Position numbers and translations under genes: made by a program. Shown here piece by piece: positions 1 to 7,355 of a stretch of 64,000 nt of DNA. Within the stretch, counting starts at the first letter, position 1. Every line of letters starts with the position of its first letter. Source of the stretch: JAAYBQ01 sp035403465 (GTDB lineage: Bacteria; Spirochaetota; UBA4802; UBA5550). The stretch lies in contig DAONFG010000005.1 of the NCBI GenBank assembly GCA_035403465.1, positions 51,105 through 115,104 of the forward strand, written 5' to 3'. The notes under the pieces were generated by a model that saw only the letters and a list, made by a program, of their open reading frames with translations, searched no databases and was not told the origin of the DNA.

Positions 1-1
1 G

Positions 2-256
2 GAAAGACTTAACAGGGCTCTCAAGATTGAAGGCGTTGTCCTTACGATGTATGATCCAAGGACAAACCTTGCGAACCAGGTTGTTAATGACGTACGCGAG
101 TATTTTAAGGACAAGGTTTTTGATTCGATCATCCCGCGTAATGTAAAACTTTCAGAAGCGCCGTCATTCGGCAAACCCATAGGAATTTACGACAAGACAT
201 GCCCCGGCAGTATGGCATATGAAAAACTCGCAGAAGAGGTTATGAAAAATGACTAA
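2..256 (+). CDS. parA: ParA/Soj partition ATPase, C-terminal part
   Basis: This is the last 84 codons of a ParA-family ATPase; the start and the Walker motifs lie left of the window. The visible part reads ERLNRALKIEGVVLTMYDPR, followed by NLANQVVNDVREYF and a tail with VKLSEAPSFGKPI, all typical of the ParA/Soj C-terminal half (the SEAPS stretch is highly conserved). ParA binds DNA non-specifically with ATP and moves ParB-bound origins. The stop overlaps the parB start by 8 bases, so the two genes form a translationally coupled pair. Identification is from motifs only. Confidence 0.93.
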   Translation, partial: ERLNRALKIEGVVLTMYDPRTNLANQVVNDVREYFKDKVFDSIIPRNVKLSEAPSFGKPIGIYDKTCPGSMAYEKLAEEVMKND

Positions 257-1127
257 GAAGGCTTTAGGCAAGGGGCTCGGGGCTATCATATCCACATCAC
301 CCACACCCGCCGATGACATGGAAAAAGTTGTTATCGGTGTAAGCAAGAATAATGTAATAGACCTCAACCTTGACCGGATCATACCAAACCCGGACCAGCC
401 GAGGACATACTTTGACGAAACCGAAATCCATGGACTGGCCGAATCGATCAAGTCAGTGGGACTCATACAGCCGATCATCGTCCGCGAGAGGGAAGGACTG
501 TATGTTATAGTTGCCGGCGAACGCAGGTACAGGGCGTGCAAGTTCAACGAGATGAAGAGCATAAAGGCTATCATTATCGAGGCTGATGATGAGCAGAACC
601 TGACCATGGCCCTGATAGAAAATATCCAGCGTGAAAGCCTTAATCCCATTGAAGAAGCCAAGGCCTACAAGGTCCTCATAAACAGGTTCAAGCTGAAACA
701 GCAGGACCTTGCCAGGAAGGTCGGCAAAGAAAGGACTACCATCACCAATTCTCTCAGGCTGCTCAACCTTCCCGAAGAGATACAGGAAGGTATTGCCGAT
801 AAAAAAATAAGTTCAGGTCATGCGAAGGTTATCCTTTCTGTTGAGGAACCAGACAGGCAGCTCTTTCTGTTTAAAGAGGTTGTAGAAAAAGAACTCTCGG
901 TGCGTGCCCTTGAGAATATTGTAAACAATGTTAAAGAGAAAAACCAGTCATCATCATCCCAGAAAAAATCCGCATTAAAAACTGCCCAGATTAAAAAGAT
1001 GGAGGATGAACTGGTCGCACGGCTGGGAACAAAGGTCGAGATAAAACATTCAGGCAGCAAAGGCCGTATTGAAATAAGTTATTATTCACTTGATGATTTT
1101 GAAAGGATTATTGAGAAGATAAAATAG
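249..1127 (+). CDS. parB: ParB chromosome partition protein
   Basis: A 292-residue ParB/Spo0J protein, the usual length. It is a CTP-dependent clamp that loads at parS sites and spreads. The N-terminus has the short basic ALGKGLGAI motif that stimulates ParA. The CTP-binding motif GERRYRA is at residues 90-96 and ENIQRESLNP at 124-133. A helix-turn-helix follows at about 150-175 (QQDLARKVGKERTTITNSL). The C-terminal 60 residues should be the dimerisation domain after a polar linker. Partition genes usually lie near the replication origin, so oriC may be close on the left. No full parS consensus was seen in the window. Confidence 0.96.
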   Translation: MTKKALGKGLGAIISTSPTPADDMEKVVIGVSKNNVIDLNLDRIIPNPDQPRTYFDETEIHGLAESIKSVGLIQPIIVREREGLYVIVAGERRYRACKFNEMKSIKAIIIEADDEQNLTMALIENIQRESLNPIEEAKAYKVLINRFKLKQQDLARKVGKERTTITNSLRLLNLPEEIQEGIADKKISSGHAKVILSVEEPDRQLFLFKEVVEKELSVRALENIVNNVKEKNQSSSSQKKSALKTAQIKKMEDELVARLGTKVEIKHSGSKGRIEISYYSLDDFERIIEKIK

Positions 1128-1159
1128 GTTTACTACGGAAGTGCGACGGGCAGTCAAAA

Positions 1160-1654
1160 TCAGATTTCGTCAAGGCTGATCTTTTCCACCCTGTCTGCTT
1201 CTATATCGAGTATTACCACAGATGATTCATCGTGGCCGTAAACCGCGCCCGGGTTGATTATCCTGCATCCGTTCGACACATAGTTTTCAAAATAATGTGT
1301 ATGCCCCTTGATAATGTAGTCATACTTACCCGAGGCCAGGGCTCCCCTGTACATGGGCACATCGTTCCCGTGAAACATTACAAAACTTTTACCGTCAAGG
1401 CTGAACTCCAGCATCTCCCCGACAGGGTTGAATCCCAGGGCCGCAGCTTTTGCCCTGATGTCATCTGCATCAATGATGTCGCCGTTACCCAGGACAATGT
1501 AGCATGTAAAACCTTTAAGATACTCAAGCAGCCTCGGTGAAGTAATATCCCCCGCGTGTGCGATTACATTAATACCACGCTCCCTGAAAAGCGCGATCGC
1601 CTTTTCTGTAGCCTCAATATCATTATGCGTATCAGCGATTATACCCAGAAGCAT
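1160..1654 (-). CDS. YfcE/MJ0936-family metallophosphoesterase
   Basis: A 164-residue calcineurin-like phosphodiesterase. Metal-binding motifs are in the expected order: ADTHND near the N-terminus, HAGDI, GNGDI, FHGND and GHTHYFEN. The open frame continues upstream into metG, but the start at MLLGIIADTH is preferred: the fold begins there, a GAGGT box lies just upstream, and the upstream stretch is metG antiframe-like. It begins 7 bases after the metG stop, so the two are co-transcribed. Family members hydrolyse phosphodiesters in vitro; the physiological substrate cannot be told from sequence. It converges on parB with a 32-base gap and no visible terminator. Confidence 0.88.
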   Translation of the reverse strand: MLLGIIADTHNDIEATEKAIALFRERGINVIAHAGDITSPRLLEYLKGFTCYIVLGNGDIIDADDIRAKAAALGFNPVGEMLEFSLDGKSFVMFHGNDVPMYRGALASGKYDYIIKGHTHYFENYVSNGCRIINPGAVYGHDESSVVILDIEADRVEKISLDEI

Positions 1655-1661
1655 ACATACC

Positions 1662-3584
1662 TCAACCCAGTCTTGCACCCAGAGGAATACTTTCATCAGC
1701 AAAAATAACAACCGGTTTATCCTTCGGACCTGTCTTTGCAGCCAGCAGCATTCCGTTTGAATCCTTGCCGAAAATTTTAGCAGGCTTAAGATTTGCAACC
1801 AGCAGGATCTTTTTCCCCTTAACATCTTCAGGGGCATAATGCTGTGCGATCCCTGCAACAATATACCGCTGGTCGTAACCTGAATCAACTTTAAGGTAAA
1901 GCAGCTTATCTGAACCCTCTACCTTTTCCGCTTCAAGCACCTTTGCAACCCTGATATCAACTTTACCGAAATCGCTTATGTCAATAAGTCCTGTGCCTGC
2001 CTCTTTCTTCTCTTCCTGTTTCTTCGGTGCAGCTTCAGGCTTCTTCTCCCCGGACTTTACCTTTTCAATGCGCGGGAAGAGGATACCAAGATCCCCGAGC
2101 TTAAGCCCGGATTTCAGGTTGTCAAGTTTAGCAAGTGGAATCATGCCGGATACAGCAGGCGAGCCCAGTGCCTCGATAATCTTCGGTGCAAGCGTGATAA
2201 GAACAGGAGAAAGCAGCACCGTCACGCTGTATATGGATTCCAGCAGATTGCGCAGTACCGATGCCAGTTTACCTGTCTCTCCATCTTTTGCAAGCTGCCA
2301 GGGCTTGTGTTCGTCAACGTACTTGTTTAGCGACCGGACGAATTCCCAGAGTTTCTCTATGCCTATGCTTGTCTGGAACTTTGAACAGTGCTCGATGTAT
2401 TCATCGGAAGCTTTTTTAAAGCCCGCAAGGAGTTCATCTCGCCCGGGATTATCATTTCCAAATTCAGGAATCACACTGTCAAAAAACTTCGTATTCATGT
2501 TGAACGTGCGGTTTATAAGGTTGCCAAGGTCGTTCGCAAGGTCGTAGTTTATGCGGTCCACGATTACATCCTCGTTGAACCTCGCGTCAAGACCGAATGT
2601 CATCTCGCGCAGGAAGAAATAGCGTATCTGGTCATTGCCGTATTTGGCAACCAGGTCATCAGGTGTTACAACGTTCCCCAGGCTCTTTGACATTTTTGCC
2701 TCGTCCATGTTCCAGTAACCGTGAACATTCAGGTTACGGTAAGGCTCGATCCCCGCAGCCTTGAGCATCGTAGGCCAGAAAACCCCGTGTGGTTTTAAAA
2801 TATCCTTCGCAATGATATGCTGCACCGAGGGCCAGTACTTTTTATACTTTTCGCCGTCAGGGTAACCGATCGCGCTTACGTAATTGATCAATGCGTCAAA
2901 CCAGACATATGTGACGAAGTTTTCATCAAACGGGAGCGGTATTCCCCAGGTAAGCCTTGATACTGGCCGCGATATGCACAGATCCTCAAGAGCCTCGCCC
3001 TTAAGCATCGAAAGCACTTCATTTTTATATCGTTCAGGCCTGATGAAATCAGGGTTTGCATTTATATAATCTGCAAGCCACTGCTGGTATTTGCTCATCT
3101 TAAAGAAATAATTTTTTTCTTCAATGAATTGCGGCTCCTTGTTATGTTCAGGACACTTTCCGTTTACAATCTCCTTGTCTGTAAGGAACCTCTCGCACCC
3201 TACGCAGTAATTGCCGCCGTAACTCCCGAAGTAGATATCGCCGTTGTCATAAACCTTCTGCAGAATCTGCTGTACTATCTTTTTATGCCGCGGATCAGTT
3301 GTCCTGATAAAATCGCTGTATTTAATACCGATCCTGTCCCATGCAGCCCTGAACTTTCCGCTTATCCTGTCAGTATACTCCTGCGGTGAAGAATTATTCG
3401 CAGCTGCAGCCGTAACAATCTTGTCTCCATGCTCATCAGTCCCCGTAAGAAAAAATGAATCATGCCCCAGCATTACATGGAACCTGTTCATAAAATCAGC
3501 AAGGATCGTGCTGTACGCATGGCCTATGTGCGGTTCGGCATTTACATAATATATAGGTGTTGTAACATAAAAAGTCTCTTTCAT
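1662..3584 (-). CDS. metG: methionyl-tRNA synthetase
   Basis: A 640-residue class I synthetase that charges tRNA-Met. The HIGH motif is at residues 19-22 and KMSKS at 297-301. A zinc knuckle is formed by C127, C130, C144 and H147 (single-knuckle type). After a lysine/glutamate-rich linker near 510-535, the last 100 residues (FGKVDIRVAKVLEAEKV onwards) form a Trbp111/EMAP-like tRNA-binding OB domain, which also dimerises the enzyme. It lies 43 bases downstream of ricT in the same direction. No T-box or SAM leader is visible in that short gap. Confidence 0.98.
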   Translation of the reverse strand: MKETFYVTTPIYYVNAEPHIGHAYSTILADFMNRFHVMLGHDSFFLTGTDEHGDKIVTAAAANNSSPQEYTDRISGKFRAAWDRIGIKYSDFIRTTDPRHKKIVQQILQKVYDNGDIYFGSYGGNYCVGCERFLTDKEIVNGKCPEHNKEPQFIEEKNYFFKMSKYQQWLADYINANPDFIRPERYKNEVLSMLKGEALEDLCISRPVSRLTWGIPLPFDENFVTYVWFDALINYVSAIGYPDGEKYKKYWPSVQHIIAKDILKPHGVFWPTMLKAAGIEPYRNLNVHGYWNMDEAKMSKSLGNVVTPDDLVAKYGNDQIRYFFLREMTFGLDARFNEDVIVDRINYDLANDLGNLINRTFNMNTKFFDSVIPEFGNDNPGRDELLAGFKKASDEYIEHCSKFQTSIGIEKLWEFVRSLNKYVDEHKPWQLAKDGETGKLASVLRNLLESIYSVTVLLSPVLITLAPKIIEALGSPAVSGMIPLAKLDNLKSGLKLGDLGILFPRIEKVKSGEKKPEAAPKKQEEKKEAGTGLIDISDFGKVDIRVAKVLEAEKVEGSDKLLYLKVDSGYDQRYIVAGIAQHYAPEDVKGKKILLVANLKPAKIFGKDSNGMLLAAKTGPKDKPVVIFADESIPLGARLG

Positions 3585-3627
3585 CTGTTAATCCTTCTGC
3601 TTTATTTCAGGATGACCGGGCAGTGAA

Positions 3628-4488
3628 TCACTTGGACTGGTCATCATCCTCTTTTTTGAATATCTCCTCAAGAAGCTCATCCTTGATATGATACTTACCG
3701 TTACGGACCTCCATGTCGCCCGATTTTATTTCAACATACCTGTCACCCTCTTTGATTGTGACAGAGCCCCTGAGGCTGTTAAGCGAAATAACAGGGAAAG
3801 TTTTCCCGGCGGCAACAACCTCTCCCTCAGAGTCCGGCAGGTGCTCATTCATCTCGCGGTAGGTGTTGTATTCGAATCCAAGGCAGCAGAGCAGCCTTCC
3901 GCACATCCCTGAAATCTTCATCGAGTTCAGGTTAAGGCTCTGCTCCTTGGCCATCTTAATGGAAACGGGTTCAAACTCCTCCCGCTGGTAAAGGCAGCAC
4001 ATCGGTTTGCCGCATGGGCCGTAACCGCCTACAAGCCTTGCCTCGTCACGCACCCCGATCTGCCTCATCTCGATCCTTGTCCTGAACACCGCGGCGAGTT
4101 CCCGCACAAGTTCCCTGAAATCTATCCTGTTCTCTGCCACGAAGTAGAAGATGATCTTTGTCCTGTCAAAAAGGCACTTCACGGCAACCAGTTTCATGTC
4201 AAGTTTCTTGGCCTTCGCCTTTTCCCTGCAGACCGCAAACGCCCTCTCCTCAACTGATACCAGGTCAGGAATTTTTGCCAGGTCCTCGGGCGTGGCCTTC
4301 CTGATCACCTTGCCGTTTATGGGTCCATCAGGCTTGTGCCTGCATGATTTGATTTTAACCACTTTGCCGATATCGATACCATGTTCAATTTCAACAATGC
4401 AGTCTGTATTCTGATTCAGAAAAAAATCATTTGTATCAATAAAATATATCTGGTAGCTATTTCTTAACTTTACAGCTGAAACTTCCAT
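3628..4488 (-). CDS. ricT: PSP1-domain protein, RicT (YaaT) family
   Basis: A 286-residue PSP1 C-terminal domain protein. Six cysteines cluster in the centre: C159, C164, C165, C196, C201 and C202, in GPCGKPMCCLYQRE and MCGRLLCCLGFEY. In Bacillus subtilis RicT binds FeS clusters with RicA and RicF and acts on RNA processing and development; whether partners exist here is unknown, as neither is in the window. The gene sits directly downstream of holB, as yaaT does in Bacillus, which supports the assignment. The last 20 residues are acidic/basic mixed (KKEDDDQSK). Confidence 0.9.
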   Translation of the reverse strand: MEVSAVKLRNSYQIYFIDTNDFFLNQNTDCIVEIEHGIDIGKVVKIKSCRHKPDGPINGKVIRKATPEDLAKIPDLVSVEERAFAVCREKAKAKKLDMKLVAVKCLFDRTKIIFYFVAENRIDFRELVRELAAVFRTRIEMRQIGVRDEARLVGGYGPCGKPMCCLYQREEFEPVSIKMAKEQSLNLNSMKISGMCGRLLCCLGFEYNTYREMNEHLPDSEGEVVAAGKTFPVISLNSLRGSVTIKEGDRYVEIKSGDMEVRNGKYHIKDELLEEIFKKEDDDQSK

Positions 4489-4507
4489 TTAAACCTCATA
4501 TTATATG

Positions 4508-5503
4508 TTATAACCAGGAAAAATCCGGACTGACCGGAAGTGAAGCATCAATTCCCCGGTATGAATAGAGCATCCCTTTAAGCATGTTCCTTATATTAAG
4601 ATTGTTATTTCCCCCCTTCCTGATGGCAAGAAGTATTTTAACTATCTTTGCGGCATCCTCAATGCCGGGCACCACTCCCGCAGGAAGAATACTGCTGCGT
4701 ATACCTGCCCTCTCCCTGAGCGTATAGCTGTAAATATTGATCAGCACAGTCAATAAAAAATCATCATCCGCGCCTGCAACCTCCGAGGCAAACAGACGGT
4801 TTGCACTGCCGCTCTTCACTGCTGACGTAAGCGAAACTGCGAAATCCAGGACGCCCATCATCACCTTTTCATTCTTCAGCCTTATAGCACAGTCCATTGA
4901 ACCGCCCGACATGGCAGCCATAAGGTCAACTGAAGATTCCTTTACACCGGATGACGCCAGGATCGATGCCACATCCGTATCCGCAAGCGGGTTGAACGTA
5001 ATATCCATGCACCTCGAAAGGATCGTGGGGAGAATGCCCGACCTGCCCTCGGAGAGCATGACAATCACCGCCTCGGAATAGGGCTCCTCAATTGTCTTAA
5101 GAAGCGCGTTCTGCCCCGCATCGGATATTGTGTGCACCCCGTCGATAAACACAGCGCACCTGCCTGTAACCGGGACCCTGGTCATTTTATCAATCAGCCA
5201 GCGCACGGTACCCTCTGCAGGTTTCTCCCTGACTCCAACCGGTATCCTGCCCTTTTCATCCCTGTTCAGCACAAGGTAGTCGGGGAACGATCCGACAGCA
5301 ATCTGCCTGCACGCGCTGCATTCCAGGCACGGCTTCTGCGTACCTGTACAGTAAAGTGATTTTATGAATCTTTCGGCAATCATTCGCTTGCCGATTCCGG
5401 ACTGCCCGGACAATAGGATTGCGTGGGGTATGGACTCACTGCGTGCCAGGCGGTTCAGGAAAGCCCGCTGTTTCTCATGGCCTTTAATTCCGGAAAAATT
5501 CAT
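4508..5503 (-). CDS. holB: DNA polymerase III delta' subunit
   Basis: A 331-residue AAA+ clamp-loader subunit. A P-loop (GQSGIGK, residues 33-39) and a four-cysteine zinc module (C52, C59, C62, C65) sit in the N-terminal third. A DGVHTISDAGQNALLKTIEEP stretch and the LSRCMDITF sensor region (SRC motif) follow. The C-terminal collar domain is divergent. It loads the sliding clamp together with gamma/tau and delta. It lies between yaaR (upstream) and ricT (downstream), the same order as in Bacillus. The P-loop is intact, so ATP binding may be retained, unlike in E. coli delta'. Confidence 0.9.
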   Translation of the reverse strand: MNFSGIKGHEKQRAFLNRLARSESIPHAILLSGQSGIGKRMIAERFIKSLYCTGTQKPCLECSACRQIAVGSFPDYLVLNRDEKGRIPVGVREKPAEGTVRWLIDKMTRVPVTGRCAVFIDGVHTISDAGQNALLKTIEEPYSEAVIVMLSEGRSGILPTILSRCMDITFNPLADTDVASILASSGVKESSVDLMAAMSGGSMDCAIRLKNEKVMMGVLDFAVSLTSAVKSGSANRLFASEVAGADDDFLLTVLINIYSYTLRERAGIRSSILPAGVVPGIEDAAKIVKILLAIRKGGNNNLNIRNMLKGMLYSYRGIDASLPVSPDFSWL

Positions 5504-5524
5504 ACGGTCAGTTTCCGGATACTT

Positions 5525-5983
5525 TCAGTATATCAGATCAAAGATAAGTCCCCTTATCTCCTCGATCTTTTTCATCAGCCCGAAGGCGTCACTCTTCACG
5601 GTAATCATCCTTGAAAGACCCACAAGGTTCTCATCAATCTGTTTTATGATTGTTTTTTCCGCCCTGCCCAGTCGTTTCTCTCTAGTTGTAGGTTCAAGTT
5701 TCTGCGACTCAAAACCCTGTTCGAGGATCATCCTCAGTATTTTTTTCACCAGGAGTTTATACCTCTCAAGCTCGTACAGCGACTGTGAATCAAGAAAACG
5801 CTTCTCCTGGTCCTGCAGGTCTGTCATAAGCTCGTCAATCCCGCCCGCGTACACGGAACTGATAATCCCCTCTACTTCAGCAGCGAATTTAGTACCCGCA
5901 GTGCCGCTGATCCCGGACTTCTTTTTTGACCTTATCTCGGTCCTGGACTGCTGCTTAAGATCAGCTCTTGGAATTTCTATCAT
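5525..5983 (-). CDS. yaaR: YaaR-like DUF327 protein
   Basis: A 152-residue, mainly helical, cytosolic protein of the YaaR/DUF327 family. It aligns by eye with Bacillus YaaR through a helix with LMTDLQDQEKRFLDSQSLYEL, then YKLLVKKILRMILEQGFE, and a conserved end IDENLVGL...KIEEIRGLIFDLIY. No catalytic motif or membrane segment is visible and the biochemical role is unknown. The synteny yaaR-holB-yaaT(ricT) known from Bacillus is kept exactly, which is the best evidence for the call. The start lies 3 bases after the bactofilin stop. Confidence 0.82.
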   Translation of the reverse strand: MIEIPRADLKQQSRTEIRSKKKSGISGTAGTKFAAEVEGIISSVYAGGIDELMTDLQDQEKRFLDSQSLYELERYKLLVKKILRMILEQGFESQKLEPTTREKRLGRAEKTIIKQIDENLVGLSRMITVKSDAFGLMKKIEEIRGLIFDLIY

Positions 5984-5986
5984 TCG

Positions 5987-6346
5987 TTAGTCACCGGGCC
6001 TTTTATTAATATGACAGTTGCCCTCAAACTTCACACCCTCTTCCATTACCAGACTCGGTGTGATTATATTGCCCCGGACATCTCCGGTCGACAACAGAAT
6101 TACACGCTCTGTCGCATAAATATTTCCCGAAACAGCGCCGCCCACAACCACGAGTCTTGCCTTGATGTCAGTGATTGCGTCCCCGCTCTGCCCGATAAGC
6201 ACCTTCCCGTGAGTATCAATCGTACCCTGAAATTTCCCGTCAATCCTCAGAAGCCCGTTAATCTTGAATTCACCTTTAAACTCAGATCCTGCGCCGATAA
6301 TGCTGTTTACAATGCTGTCTTCATCAATCCTGTTTATTTTAACCAT
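5987..6346 (-). CDS. bactofilin
   Basis: A 119-residue polymer-forming cytoskeletal protein (DUF583). The core shows the regular beta-helix rungs of bactofilins: FKGEFKINGLLRIDGKFQG, TIDTHGKVLIGQSG, DIKARLVVVGGAVSG, IYATERVILLSTGDVRG and IITPSLVMEEGVKFEG. Short disordered ends flank the core, as usual. Bactofilins polymerise without nucleotide and scaffold cell-wall or surface structures; in Leptospira and other spirochaetes they affect cell helicity (family knowledge). It is the first gene of a minus-strand cluster with yaaR, holB, ricT and metG, and a weak promoter (TTGAAA box) may lie in the 536-base region upstream. Confidence 0.92.
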   Translation of the reverse strand: MVKINRIDEDSIVNSIIGAGSEFKGEFKINGLLRIDGKFQGTIDTHGKVLIGQSGDAITDIKARLVVVGGAVSGNIYATERVILLSTGDVRGNIITPSLVMEEGVKFEGNCHINKRPGD

Positions 6347-6882
6347 TTTTTAACTCGCCATGTTTATATTCACGACATAATTCACATTCTGACGATCATT
6401 TCAAGCACAATTTTTACCTGATTCCAATGTATCCGCTCCATATATACAACAATATTTTTAGCAGAATAAATCACAATATCCCAAAATAGCCATCACAAAT
6501 GCATTGAAGTCAGCTCATCCCCTTCAATGATATCACAACAATGCTCTCACAATGAGTAACTGGAAGCAAATTAATGGAGACCATAAAACGCCCGCCCCAG
6601 GTATCCATGCATGTGGTATATATTCAAAAAAAATGCAATAAGAGGTGATGTTTTCCTGCCGGCATAAAACGGGATGTATTAAAAAACCGGCTGCCGTATT
6701 TTATGCCTCACAGGAACAGTAATCCAATACAAAATCATAAAGAACATTGCTATATTTACACCGTTATATTACTTATATTATGTTGACAAATTTCCAATTT
6801 AACTGAATTTATTAATCATCGCGGCGGATTTTAAACAGTCCAGCCCGGTATTAATATAACTTTATTTCCAGGAGTTTTACAG
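6347..6882. other. gene-free divergent intergenic region
   Basis: This 536-base AT-rich stretch separates the minus-strand bactofilin cluster from the plus-strand lipoprotein gene. No coding frame is convincing on either strand. It holds a hairpin at 6661-6707 and a candidate plus-strand -35 box TTGACA at 6783-6788 with AT-rich sequence (ATTTAT) about 18 bases on. The rest shows nothing recognisable. Confidence 0.7.
6661..6707. other. extended hairpin of unknown role
   Basis: GGCATAAAA (6661-6669) pairs exactly with TTTTATGCC (6699-6707), and CGG at 6670-6672 pairs with CCG at 6694-6696 across a TA bulge, making 12 bp around a 21-base loop. No U-run follows on either strand, so it is not a typical terminator. 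It could belong to a small RNA or a 5' leader. Confidence 0.45.
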
Positions 6883-7332
6883 ATGAAAAAAATTTTCCCC
6901 CTGGTGCTGTTAGTCACATTGCTGACATCATGCTCAATGTCATTTTTACGGAATGAGATGCAGATTAATGACCTGATCCAGTACAAGGAAAAAATAGACC
7001 ATACGGATAATCCTGCCGAAGTCTATATAATCAAGGCAGACCTTTCTTCTAAGGTTATCAGCCTGAAAGGTCTTATTGTCAAGGACATCATTGAATCTAC
7101 CAACGTCGATTACCAGTTCTGTGTGGTATCCGAACTCCAGACAGGGAAGGGAAAAATTGAATGCTACATCTTCACAAAAAATATACGCAGGATTTCCCAC
7201 CTTGAGAAGGGTAAAACCATAATCGATGTACGAGGCGAATTCAACAGGTTCTTTTCAACGCTTGATAATTATTACACAAAAGTCGAAATCATCAACAGCA
7301 GCATAACAATAGTTACACCGGACGGGAAATAA
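6883..7332 (+). CDS. small lipoprotein, possible OB-fold
   Basis: A 149-residue exported protein. The N-terminus MKKIFPLVLLVTLLTSC is a lipoprotein signal with Cys17 as the lipidation site. The mature part has alternating beta strands with VISLKGLIVKDIIES, YQFCVVSEL and a KGKTIIDVRGEF strand near the end, which resembles the tRNA_anti-like OB-fold of small bacterial lipoproteins. This fold call is tentative. A good ribosome-binding site (AGGAG) precedes the start. It is followed 23 bases later by the penicillin-acylase-like gene and is probably co-transcribed with it. Confidence 0.75.
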   Translation: MKKIFPLVLLVTLLTSCSMSFLRNEMQINDLIQYKEKIDHTDNPAEVYIIKADLSSKVISLKGLIVKDIIESTNVDYQFCVVSELQTGKGKIECYIFTKNIRRISHLEKGKTIIDVRGEFNRFFSTLDNYYTKVEIINSSITIVTPDGK

Positions 7333-7355
7333 ATCTCTGAAAATCGGGTTCTGAT

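Noticed and set aside
1655..1888. N-terminal extension of the phosphoesterase frame into metG
   Set aside because: The extension overlaps metG, has no family similarity, and a good start with GAGGT box lies at 1654.
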